17,050 bases of DNA. It comes from Pseudomonadota bacterium. Its GTDB lineage: Bacteria > Pseudomonadota > Alphaproteobacteria > Rhodospirillales > Magnetospirillaceae. Below are positions 6,702-14,801 of this stretch, in pieces. The notes under the pieces were generated by a model. The model searched no databases, was not told the DNA's origin, and saw only the letters and a list, made by a program, of their open reading frames with translations. Location of the stretch: NCBI GenBank assembly GCA_023426365.1, contig JAFAAW010000142.1, positions 1-17,050 on the forward strand, written 5' to 3'. Position numbers and translations under genes: made by a program. Within the stretch, counting starts at the first letter, position 1; each line of letters begins with the position of its first letter.

Positions 6702-8672
6702 TCAATTGCCCAGCACGCGTTCGCGCGGGCCGTCGGTGATGATGCGCCCGCCGTCGATGACGATGATGCGGGTGCACACCGACAACAAAGTCCGGCTGTG
6801 GCTGCTGATCACCATGGCGCGGCCCTCGCGCAGGGCGGCCAGATGGTCGGCCAGCGCCCTCTCCAGCGGCGCGTCCAGGCCGGTATTGGGCTCGTCCAGC
6901 AGCAGCACCGGCGGCGCCCCCAAAAGCGCGCGCGCCAGCGCCACCATCTGGCGCTGACCGCCCGACAGGTTGGCGCCGCGCGGCCCCACCTCGGTGGCCA
7001 GCGTCAGCTCGCCGCGCTCGAAGGCATGGATCAGCCCCGATGCGGCCAGCGCGCGGTCCATGTCGTCATGGGCGGCCGCATGGTTGCCGGCGCGGATGTT
7101 GTCTTCCACCGTGCCCTCGAACAGGCACGGGTCCTGCGGCTTGTAGCCGATGGTGGCCGAGATGTCGGCGGGCGCCAGCCGCTCGACCGGCAGGGCGTCG
7201 ATCAGCACCTGGCCCTCGGCCGGGGCCAGCACGCCGGCCAGCATGCGCATCAGGGTGGACTTGCCGGCGCCGGGATGGCCGGCGATGCCGACGATCTCGC
7301 CCGGCTCGATGCGCAGATTGATGCCCGAAAGCGTGGGCGGCGCCTCGGGCCGCAGGCGGCAGCCGACGCCCACCAGCCGCAGCCGGGGCGGCAGCGCGCC
7401 GCGGGCGGGCGCCTCCTCCGTCTCCTCGGCCGGGCCGGGCAGCAGCGCGTCCATTTCGGTCATGGCGGCGCGGAACTCGCGATAGCGCGTCGCCAGCAGC
7501 ACCACGGAACTGAGCGCGGCCATGGCCCGGCCGGTCAGCATGGTGGCGGCCAGCAGGCCGCCCGCGGTCAGCGCGCGGTTCTCGATCATCAGCGCGCCGC
7601 ACACGATGGTGGCCACATAGGCCAGGTTGGATGCCCCCACCGACAGCGACGACGCCAGCACATGCCAATAGCGCGCCCGGCCCGAGGCAAGGCCCGCCCG
7701 GGTGCTGGCCTTGCGCCAGCGCCGCGCCAGCTCGTCGCGCAGGCGGCCGCCCACGATCACTTCGCGCGCGCTCAGCGTGTCGGCCAGCAGGGCGAAGCGC
7801 TGCTCGCCGGCGCGGCGGGCCTGGCCTTCGTAATCGTGGACCGGGATGACCAGCAGCAGATGCAGCCCGATGGTCACCGCGCCCACCGCCAGCGGCACCA
7901 GCACCAACGGCCCGGCGATCACGCCGACCACCACCAGGAACAGCGCCAGGAACGGCACGTCCAGCGCCGACAGCATATACGAGGTGGAGACGAAATCGCG
8001 GCTGGCCAGCACCTGCTTGTACTTGTCCAGCACCCGCCCGACCGAAGGCAGGCGGGCGACGTTGCCGGCCATCAGGTTGCGGAACAGGGCATGGTCGATA
8101 TCGGCTTCGGCGGTGACCGCCAGGCGTTCCATCATCAGCGCGCGCACGGCCCGCACGGCATAGTCCAGGCCGATGGCCAGCGCCAGGCCGATGGCCAGCG
8201 CCCACAGGGTCTCGGTGACGCCGTTGCCCAGCACCTTGTCGTAGACGAAGCTGGAGAACAGCGGGAACAGCAGCGCCAGCAGATTGACGATCAGCCCGCC
8301 GGCCATGATCTCCAGCAGGCGGCCCTTGTGCCGGCGCAGGAAGGGCAGGAACTGGCGCAGCGATTCCACCCGCGTCTTCAGCACCACGGCGCGCCCCAGA
8401 TGGGCGATGCCCTCGGCCACCGTGCCGCCGCCCACCCGTTCCAGCCCCAGGGGGCCGGCGACCAGCGGCAGCCAGACGTCGTCGTCCACCTCCAGCAGGG
8501 CGCCGACCATGTCGCCTTCGGGCAGGCGGCCGTCCTCGACGCGGACAAGCCGCGCCGCCAGCCCCTGGCCGCGCAGCACCTGCTCCAGCGCGGCCGGGCC
8601 GTCCGCCGTCTCCTCGGCGGTGCGGCCCAGCGCACCCAGCAGGGTTTGAACTGCCTGAACGAAGCTGCCCAA
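6702..8672 (-). CDS. Type I secretion ABC transporter (permease/ATPase, RTX exporter type)
   Basis: This inner-membrane half-transporter would dimerise and use ATP to push the RTX protein into the HlyD-TolC conduit. No ATG lies near the expected N-terminus. The TTG at 8672 is preferred because GGAG (8682-8679) sits 6 bases upstream and it starts 2 bases after the RTX stop; this gives 656 residues. Residues about 1-125 are a C39-peptidase-like domain with no catalytic Cys-His pair visible, as in HlyB-type exporters. Membrane spans follow to about residue 420. The ATPase domain has Walker A GHPGAGKST (465-473, Lys471), signature LSGGQ (569-573), Walker B LLLDEP (Asp593, Glu594) and the switch His in SSHSR, so it should be active. 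The family is certain; the exact start is less so. Confidence 0.92.
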   Translation of the reverse strand: MGSFVQAVQTLLGALGRTAEETADGPAALEQVLRGQGLAARLVRVEDGRLPEGDMVGALLEVDDDVWLPLVAGPLGLERVGGGTVAEGIAHLGRAVVLKTRVESLRQFLPFLRRHKGRLLEIMAGGLIVNLLALLFPLFSSFVYDKVLGNGVTETLWALAIGLALAIGLDYAVRAVRALMMERLAVTAEADIDHALFRNLMAGNVARLPSVGRVLDKYKQVLASRDFVSTSYMLSALDVPFLALFLVVVGVIAGPLVLVPLAVGAVTIGLHLLLVIPVHDYEGQARRAGEQRFALLADTLSAREVIVGGRLRDELARRWRKASTRAGLASGRARYWHVLASSLSVGASNLAYVATIVCGALMIENRALTAGGLLAATMLTGRAMAALSSVVLLATRYREFRAAMTEMDALLPGPAEETEEAPARGALPPRLRLVGVGCRLRPEAPPTLSGINLRIEPGEIVGIAGHPGAGKSTLMRMLAGVLAPAEGQVLIDALPVERLAPADISATIGYKPQDPCLFEGTVEDNIRAGNHAAAHDDMDRALAASGLIHAFERGELTLATEVGPRGANLSGGQRQMVALARALLGAPPVLLLDEPNTGLDAPLERALADHLAALREGRAMVISSHSRTLLSVCTRIIVIDGGRIITDGPRERVLGN

Positions 8673-8674
8673 CC

Positions 8675-11600
8675 TCAGCTCCAATGCACGACGATGCTGG
8701 AGGTGCCGTAGGTATAGGTCATCTGCGACCCGGCATGGTTGGCATAGCCGGTGCCCGCGTCGCTGTTGCGGGTGTTGAAGCGGTCGCCGCTGTCCAGATA
8801 GAGGTGCAAGGTGGTGTTGGTCGTGCTGTCCAGGATGTTGTTGATCACGTTGCGGGCGTTGGTGGTGTTGGATTGGTTGCCGAACAGGTCGATGTCGATG
8901 GCCGCGCCGCCGTTGCGCAGGTCGATCACCTCGATGGAATGCAGCCGGCCGCTGTTCAGATTGCCCAGGTCCCAATTGTCGGTGACGCGGAGCGTGTCGG
9001 TGCCGGTTTCCGTGGGTCCCGAAGTGACGCCGGTGCCGCCGATCACCGTGGTGTTCTGGGTCTGGGCGGCGGTCAGGACGAAGGTGTCGCTGCCGGCGCC
9101 GCCATACAGGCGGTCGCCGCCGTCGCTGCCGTGGATGGTGTCGTCGCCGGTCGAGCCGTAGACGGTGTTGGCAAGGGCATTGCCCGTCAGCGTCAGCCCG
9201 GTGCTGCCCACCGCGTACAGGTGTTCCACGTTGTCGGTCAGGGTGAAATCCACGCTGGTATAGACGGTGTCGGTGCCTTCGTTGGCGTTCTCGGTCACCG
9301 TGTCGCCGACATTGTCCACGTAATAGATGTCGTTGCCCGAGCCGCCGGCCATGGCGTCGGCGCCGGCGCCGCCGTCCAGGGTGTCGTTGCCGGCGCCGCC
9401 ATCCAGGATGTCGTTGCCGTTGCCGCCGTACAATTCGTCGTTGCCGTCATGGCCTGCCAACGTGTCGTTGCCGTCCAGGCCGTACAGGGTGTCGTTGCCG
9501 GCCATGCCCCACAGGATGTTCTCGCCCGAGCTGCCGTACAGGGTGTCGGCAAAGCCCGACCCCTGGGCGTTCTCGAAGTTCCTGAGGTCGTCGTAATCGC
9601 CGTTGCTGGTGCGGGAATACTGGTTCCAGCCCGACACGCCGCGCCCGGTATCCAGGTGCACGATCACGCCCCAGGTGCCGACGGTGCCCAGGCCCACATA
9701 GCTGACCCAGTCGCTGCCGGCCCCGCCATCCGCCTGGTCGCGGCCCGAATTGGGGCTGAGCCCGCTGTTGGTGTAGGCGTAGCCCAGATTGATGATGTCG
9801 TCGCCGCCATAGCCGTTGATGACGTCGTCGCCGCCGCCGCCGCACAGATAATTGTTGGCGTCGCTGCCATTGATGGTGTCGGCGCTGTTGCCGCCGATGA
9901 AATTCTCGATGCCGTACAGCGTGACCGTGCCGGTGGCCGAGGTCATGGACCCGGCGGTCAGCGACCCGTCCATGACCAGGGTCACGGTATAGGCGGCCTG
10001 GTGGTTGTCGCAGTTTATGGTGTCGCCGCCCACGAAGGCCGAGGACGTGGCGCTGGGGTTGTTGGCGGCGGCGATGGTCGTGGCGGTGCTGGTGCCGCCG
10101 TCGATGTAGTTCGAGGTTCCGGCGCTGTAATAGAAGACGTCGTCGCCGGCCAGGCCGTACATGGCGTCGTTGCCGCCATTGCCCCAGAACGCGTTGTCGC
10201 CGTCGTTGCCGATCAGCACGTCGTTGTAGCCCGACCCCAGCACCCGCTCGATGGTGCCGATATAGCGGTCGCCCTGCGCATCGCCGAAAAAGCCCCGGCC
10301 GGCGGTGGCGCCGGCGGCGATCCCCATGGCCGTCCAGTCGATGGTCATGGCGGTCAGCACCATGCTGGTGCCGTTCCATTGGTACCAGTGGGTGGTGGTG
10401 CCGGCGGCGGTCAGCGCGCCGTCATTGCCCACCTTCCAGTCGTTGCCGGTATCGAGGTTGACGAACACGCCGTAGCGCACGCCGCCCACCGTGGTGTAGC
10501 CGGTGTTGTTGTACTGGACGCGGTCGGTGGACCCGGCGGTGGAGCCGTCGATGGTCTCGGCGCCGGCGCGCAGGCGGTATTCGTTGTAGCCGGCGCCGCC
10601 GTTGTAATGGGCGGTGTGGCCGGCGCCCGCGGCCGAGTTGATGTAGTCGGTGCCGTCGCCGCCGAACACGGTGTCGTTGCCGCCGCCCACGTTGATGGTG
10701 TTGGTGCCGTTGCCGGCCCAGAATTCCTCGTCCGCCGCGGTGCCGATGATGTAATCGTCGCCCGAGCCGGTGATGACGCGTTCGATGCTGTCGTAATAGG
10801 CGATGTCGGCGCCGTTGTTGATGCGGCCCACCTTGTTGCCCAGGTCGATGACCAGGTTGTTGGTATAGGTGCTGTGGTCCACCGTGTCCTTGCCGTCGCC
10901 GCCGATGAAGCTGTCGTTGGCGGTGCGGCCAGCGTTCCAGGCCTCGTTCATGGCACCGACGAAGTAATCGTCGCCGGCCCCGCCCACCAGCGTGTCGGCG
11001 CCGTCGCCGCCGTCGGCCACGTTGCTGAGGCCGGTGAAGGTATGGCCGCCGCCATTGGCATGGGCGGTATAGGACAGCGAGCCGGGCGTGCCCGGCGTGG
11101 TGGCGACGTCGATGCCGGTGCCGGCGACCTGGGTGCCGTCGATGCCGGTCATGCCGACATGGATATAGTCGTTGCCGCCGTTGCCCCGAATGACGTCGTC
11201 GCCGGCGCCGCCATACAGGGTGTCGTCGCCGTCGGCGCCGGTCAGGGCGTCGTTGCCGTCCAGGCCGTAGATGATGTGCTTGACGCCGTTATAGGCGGAC
11301 AGGTCGATGGTGTCGTTCTTCCAGCTGCCGATGACGTTCTCGATGTTGGCGACGTCGTCGCTTTCGCCGTCGGCGGTGCGGGTGGCCGTGCCGGAGCCGG
11401 TGGCATCGGTGGTCAGCGTGACGCCGTTGATCTCGGTGCCGGCGTGTTTCAGCCAGTCCTCCAGCGTGACCTTGCCCGATTTCAGCTTGCCCTGGGGATG
11501 GTCGGCGGAAATCTCGTTGCCGATGCCGTTGAACGAAATCCAGTCGGCGGTGCCGGTGCCGCCGTCCAGGATGCCGCCATTGGCGGCGTTGTTGCTGCCC

Positions 11601-13039
11601 CTGCCGCCGTAGATCCAGTCGTCGCCGGCGCCGCCGCGGATATGGTCGGCGCCGTCGCCGCCCAGGATGGTGTCGTTGCCGGCGAATGCGTACACGGTGT
11701 CCTTGCCGCTGCCGCCGATGACGATGTCGTTGCTGTTGCCGGCATAGACGGTGTTGTTGCCGTTGCCGGTATCGATCAGGTGCGGTGCGCTGGCGGTGGG
11801 CATCACATAGATGTCGCTCCAGCCGCTGCCCTCGCCGGTGATGTAGATGGGGCTGTTGCGGGTGATGTCGTCGGTGCTGCCCGCCTCCATGAACCGCAGG
11901 ATGAACTTGCGGGTGACGTCGAACGGTTCGGCGCCCATGCCGACGATGTTCACCGTCATATAGACGTCCTTGTCGGGCAGGGCGTTCATCTTGGTGACGT
12001 CGTAGACCAGCGTCAGCGTGGCGGCGTTGGGGATGACGGAGCCGACCGGGATCGTCCAGGTGCCGCCGCTGGTGCCGGTGGCGCCCTCGATATAGACGCC
12101 CTCGGGCAGGCCGGTCACGGTGATGCTGTCGGCGCGGCGCACATAGCCGGCCACGTTGAGCTGGATTTCCTTGGCGTAGTAGAAGGCGCCCGCGGTCTTG
12201 CCGGTCTCCACGTCCAGGCCGGCATAGGCGGCGGCATCGTTCAACAGCGCCGAACCGGTGGTCGCCCAGGTTCCGCTGTCGCGGCGGAACGCATCGGCAT
12301 AGAAGGTTTCGTCGCCGCCGCTGCCGATCAGCGTTTCTGTGCCGTATTGCAGGGGGTCGCGGGCCAGGATGCCGTCCTTGTTGGCGCTGCCTTCCGGGCC
12401 GCCCGAGCCGTAATAGACGTTGCCCACCTTGGACACGCCGACCACGTTGCCCTCGCTGAGCGCGATGTAGAGCGGAATCTTGGCCGTGGGCGGCGGGTTG
12501 GGCGGCGCGTCGGGGCCGGATGGCGGCGGCTCGTACACCGAGGGCGGCGCGGGTTCGAACGCCTTCTTGCGGATGTCGGCGTCCATGCTCTCGGCCTTCT
12601 CGATCAGCTTGTCCACTGTCGAGGGCGCCCCCTGGATCGGCAGGGGGGCGACCTGCTGGGCCTGGGCCTCCTGGGCCTGCTGCTCGGCCGCGCTGTGTTC
12701 GTCGCCGTCCTGGGTCAGGTTCTTCTTGCCCACCGTCCGCTTCTGGTCGAACTGGGTCAGGCTGGTCATGGCCGGGATCGAGGTGGGCGGCGTCGTCACC
12801 TTGTCCACCGCCGACAGCAGATCGGCGGCGCCCACCGCGCCGTCGGGGAAGGCGACGGTGGGCGGGGTGGCGGTCATGGCCTCCATCGCCGCGCCGGGCA
12901 GGATCAGGCGGTCGCCGCCCTTGGTCTGCAGAACAAGGTCGATGTCGATCACATCGATGCGTTCGATGCTGGCGCGCGGCACCGGGACCGTGAACTGGCC
13001 CTTGTCGTTGGTGCCGACGATGGTGGTCTTCTCAGCCAT
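8675..13039 (-). CDS. Large RTX calcium-binding protein, type I secreted (probable adhesin)
   Basis: This 1454-residue acidic, Gly/Asp/Asn-rich protein is the evident cargo of the secretion system. The ATG at 13039 has AGGGGGGA (13054-13047) 7 bases upstream. Residues 1-55 form a small beta-rich module (FTVPVPRASIERIDVIDID, then GGDRLILPGAA) resembling the N-terminal prefix of BapA/LapA-type adhesins. A Gln/Ala-rich stretch (about 115-130) and a proline-rich linker (about 162-184) follow. Residues about 290-390 look Ig-like (ITVTGLPEGVYIEGA). From about 415 onward there are some eight clusters of nonapeptide repeats of the GGxGxDxhx kind, which bind calcium and fold outside the cell. The protein ends in a beta-rich C-terminus, SSIVVHWS, likely the uncleaved secretion signal. 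There is no Sec signal peptide. No enzyme domain was recognised, so an adhesin or surface-layer role is inferred. Confidence 0.9.
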   Translation of the reverse strand: MAEKTTIVGTNDKGQFTVPVPRASIERIDVIDIDLVLQTKGGDRLILPGAAMEAMTATPPTVAFPDGAVGAADLLSAVDKVTTPPTSIPAMTSLTQFDQKRTVGKKNLTQDGDEHSAAEQQAQEAQAQQVAPLPIQGAPSTVDKLIEKAESMDADIRKKAFEPAPPSVYEPPPSGPDAPPNPPPTAKIPLYIALSEGNVVGVSKVGNVYYGSGGPEGSANKDGILARDPLQYGTETLIGSGGDETFYADAFRRDSGTWATTGSALLNDAAAYAGLDVETGKTAGAFYYAKEIQLNVAGYVRRADSITVTGLPEGVYIEGATGTSGGTWTIPVGSVIPNAATLTLVYDVTKMNALPDKDVYMTVNIVGMGAEPFDVTRKFILRFMEAGSTDDITRNSPIYITGEGSGWSDIYVMPTASAPHLIDTGNGNNTVYAGNSNDIVIGGSGKDTVYAFAGNDTILGGDGADHIRGGAGDDWIYGGRGSNNAANGGILDGGTGTADWISFNGIGNEISADHPQGKLKSGKVTLEDWLKHAGTEINGVTLTTDATGSGTATRTADGESDDVANIENVIGSWKNDTIDLSAYNGVKHIIYGLDGNDALTGADGDDTLYGGAGDDVIRGNGGNDYIHVGMTGIDGTQVAGTGIDVATTPGTPGSLSYTAHANGGGHTFTGLSNVADGGDGADTLVGGAGDDYFVGAMNEAWNAGRTANDSFIGGDGKDTVDHSTYTNNLVIDLGNKVGRINNGADIAYYDSIERVITGSGDDYIIGTAADEEFWAGNGTNTINVGGGNDTVFGGDGTDYINSAAGAGHTAHYNGGAGYNEYRLRAGAETIDGSTAGSTDRVQYNNTGYTTVGGVRYGVFVNLDTGNDWKVGNDGALTAAGTTTHWYQWNGTSMVLTAMTIDWTAMGIAAGATAGRGFFGDAQGDRYIGTIERVLGSGYNDVLIGNDGDNAFWGNGGNDAMYGLAGDDVFYYSAGTSNYIDGGTSTATTIAAANNPSATSSAFVGGDTINCDNHQAAYTVTLVMDGSLTAGSMTSATGTVTLYGIENFIGGNSADTINGSDANNYLCGGGGDDVINGYGGDDIINLGYAYTNSGLSPNSGRDQADGGAGSDWVSYVGLGTVGTWGVIVHLDTGRGVSGWNQYSRTSNGDYDDLRNFENAQGSGFADTLYGSSGENILWGMAGNDTLYGLDGNDTLAGHDGNDELYGGNGNDILDGGAGNDTLDGGAGADAMAGGSGNDIYYVDNVGDTVTENANEGTDTVYTSVDFTLTDNVEHLYAVGSTGLTLTGNALANTVYGSTGDDTIHGSDGGDRLYGGAGSDTFVLTAAQTQNTTVIGGTGVTSGPTETGTDTLRVTDNWDLGNLNSGRLHSIEVIDLRNGGAAIDIDLFGNQSNTTNARNVINNILDSTTNTTLHLYLDSGDRFNTRNSDAGTGYANHAGSQMTYTYGTSSIVVHWS
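8679..8682 (-). promoter_or_regulatory. Ribosome binding site deciding the ABC transporter TTG start
   Basis: GGAG ends 6 bases before the TTG at 8672 and lies inside the last codons of the RTX gene. Terminating ribosomes could restart here, so the exporter would be translationally coupled to its cargo. Confidence 0.5.
9320..9560 (-). repeat. 27-base tandem repeats encoding RTX nonapeptides (densest cluster)
   Basis: On the + strand the tetramer GTCG recurs at 9329, 9356, 9383, 9410, 9437, 9464 and 9491, exactly 27 bases apart, and again at 9545. Each 27-base unit encodes one nine-residue repeat such as GGAGNDTLD or GLDGNDTLA. Some units are close to identical at DNA level, which suggests recent duplication or exchange. 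Paired strands of these repeats form the calcium-binding parallel beta-roll. Confidence 0.85.
11595..11790 (-). repeat. First RTX repeat cluster
   Basis: This stretch encodes consecutive nonapeptide-like units including GGSGKDTVY, FAGNDTILG, GGDGADHIR and GGAGDDWIY (about residues 417-482). It is the first calcium-binding block after the N-terminal non-repeat half-module. Further clusters lie near 11170-11280, 10955-11010, 10640-10775, 10130-10240, 9780-9895 and 9085-9170. Confidence 0.8.
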
Positions 13040-13070
13040 TTACCGATCCCCCCTGACCGCGATGCCCGGT

Positions 13071-14801
13071 TCAGCCCACCTGGGCGTTGGCCACCACCTC
13101 GCGGGCGGCGTCGCGGGCCACTTCGCGCAATTGCTTTTGCAGGTCGCGGGCCATGTTGCGCTGGTTGGTGCGCATTTCCTCCAGCGTGACCTCCAGCAGC
13201 GTGCTCTGGCGGTTGATGCCCTGGGCGATGGTTTCCAGCGCTTCCAGCGACGAGCTGATGCCGCCGAAATTCTCCTTGATCTCGAACAGGTGACGGTTGG
13301 CTCCGATATCGGCGTCCTCCACCTTCTTGATCCGCTCGCCCAAATCCTTGAGCGCCCCCAGCATCTCGGCATTGGCGTCGCGCGCCAATTGCTGGGCGGC
13401 GGCCATGGCCTGCAGCTGGTTCTGGCCGGTCATGGCCATTTCGCCCAGCTTGGCCGCCAGGCCCTGCAGGCCGCTGGCCATGTTGGTGGTCGAGGTCGTG
13501 AGGCCCTGCAGCTTGCGGTCCAGCTTGGATTCGGAATCCGAGCCGCGGTCGTTGACCGAATGCAGAAGGCCGACCGCCTCGTCCAGCTTGGTCAGGGTGT
13601 CGCGGCCCAGCGTGCCCTGGGCGTCCTGGTACAGGCGCTGGGTGTCGTTGCCGACGCCCAGCTTCTGGTCGATGGCGTTGAGCACGTCCACCAGGCGGGC
13701 GGTGACGCGCTGCTGGTCGGTGCTGGCGGTCTGGATGCCGCGCAGTTCCGCCAGCATCTGTTCGTTGGTTTCCTTCATGCGCGGGCCGAAGCCCAGCAGG
13801 TCGTTCGTCTTCTTGTTGGCGGCCACGTTGCTTTCGATGGCCTGGGCCACCAGCTCCAGCCGCTGGGACAGGCCGTCCACGCGGTTGGACAGTTGCAGCG
13901 AGGCATCCTGCGAGCGGTGGAACAGGTCCTGAAGGTCGTTGATGTTGCCCATCAACTCGGCCATGAAATCCGACAGGAAGGCTTCGGACACGCCGCCCTG
14001 GCCGCGCGGCATGGCGGCGCCGGCCACCGCCGGGCCGACCGGGCCGCGGATGCGCTCGGTCAGCTCGTGCAGCACGGTGCGGGCGTCGGCCAGCAGCTTG
14101 TGCACGTAGCGCCGGATGGCCAGCAGCGACACGCCCAGCATCAGGCTGCCGATCAGGCCGAACAGCGAGGCCGAGAAGGCGATGCCCATGCCGGCCAGCG
14201 GCTTGCGCAGCTCGCCCACCAGCTTGATGAACTCCTCCTCGACGGCGCCGCCGCCGGAATTGGACATGCCGTCCAGCATGCTCGAAATGCCGGTCAGCGT
14301 TTCCAGCAGGCCGATGAAGGTGCCCAACAGGCCCAGCGCCACCATGAAGCCGACCAGATAATTGGGCAGCTCCATCTTGCTCTCGAACTCCGCCGAGATG
14401 GAGCGCAGCTCGTTCTCGATGGCGTCCTGCTCCAGGGTGGAGGCCAGCTTGCCGTTGGTCTGGGCGATGTGCTCCAGATAGCGCCGCACCATGCGGCTGG
14501 ACAGCCACCGGCTGTCCAGCAGGTCACGCATGGCTTCGCCCGACCGCGCCTCGCGGCCGAAGCGCAGCAGCGCCAGGTGCTCGCGTTGGGCCTCGACCAG
14601 GCGCAGGATGATCAGGACGGTGCCGGCGACGCCCACCGTGAGGATGCCCAGGTTGAGGATCAGGTGGCCTTCCATGGAGTGCCACACGAAATCGCGGAAG
14701 GCGATGCCGCCCGCCACCACCACGGCGGCCGGCAGCACGGCCTGGAACATCACCAGGATTTGCAGGCGATAGGCTGCGACAAGGCTCAGGAACTTATTCA
14801 T
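13071..14801 (-). CDS. MotA/TolQ/ExbB-like proton-channel subunit with long cytoplasmic tail
   Basis: This 576-residue inner-membrane protein has four probable spans, near residues 17-37, 48-68, 147-169 and 204-230. The third carries the family hallmark (NYLVGFMVALGLLGTFIGL) and the fourth the matching PLAGMGIAFSASLFGLIGSL. In MotA, TolQ and ExbB this pair of helices lines the channel around the partner's aspartate. After the last span comes an unusually long tail (about 345 residues), almost entirely predicted helix and coiled coil, rich in Gln, Asp, Leu and Lys. TolQ and ExbB are only about 230-245 residues; the layout recalls ZorA of Zorya defence systems. The ATG overlaps the upstream stop as TGATG (14803-14799), so translation is coupled to the HlyD gene. 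The likely partner is the MotB-like protein two genes upstream. Confidence 0.85.
   Translation of the reverse strand: MNKFLSLVAAYRLQILVMFQAVLPAAVVVAGGIAFRDFVWHSMEGHLILNLGILTVGVAGTVLIILRLVEAQREHLALLRFGREARSGEAMRDLLDSRWLSSRMVRRYLEHIAQTNGKLASTLEQDAIENELRSISAEFESKMELPNYLVGFMVALGLLGTFIGLLETLTGISSMLDGMSNSGGGAVEEEFIKLVGELRKPLAGMGIAFSASLFGLIGSLMLGVSLLAIRRYVHKLLADARTVLHELTERIRGPVGPAVAGAAMPRGQGGVSEAFLSDFMAELMGNINDLQDLFHRSQDASLQLSNRVDGLSQRLELVAQAIESNVAANKKTNDLLGFGPRMKETNEQMLAELRGIQTASTDQQRVTARLVDVLNAIDQKLGVGNDTQRLYQDAQGTLGRDTLTKLDEAVGLLHSVNDRGSDSESKLDRKLQGLTTSTTNMASGLQGLAAKLGEMAMTGQNQLQAMAAAQQLARDANAEMLGALKDLGERIKKVEDADIGANRHLFEIKENFGGISSSLEALETIAQGINRQSTLLEVTLEEMRTNQRNMARDLQKQLREVARDAAREVVANAQVG

Noticed and set aside
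6670..6777. A longer TolC-family start at 6777
   Set aside because: The added residues are His/Arg-rich, overlap the ABC gene and would hide the clear signal peptide that begins at the GTG at 6669.
9320..9560. CRISPR-like regular repeats
   Set aside because: The 27-base periodicity has no unique spacers and translates exactly into RTX nonapeptides, so it is protein-coding repetition.
12800..12900. A LapG protease cleavage site in the RTX N-terminus
   Set aside because: Only GAAM and GAAD di-alanines occur and neither matches the usual TAAG-type site well; no lapG or lapD is present in the window.
8684..13189. A 1501-codon open frame on the + strand opposite the RTX gene
   Set aside because: It is a shadow of a high-GC coding strand: Val/Ala/Gly-rich without domains, while the - strand gives clear RTX repeats, a good ribosome binding site and operon context.
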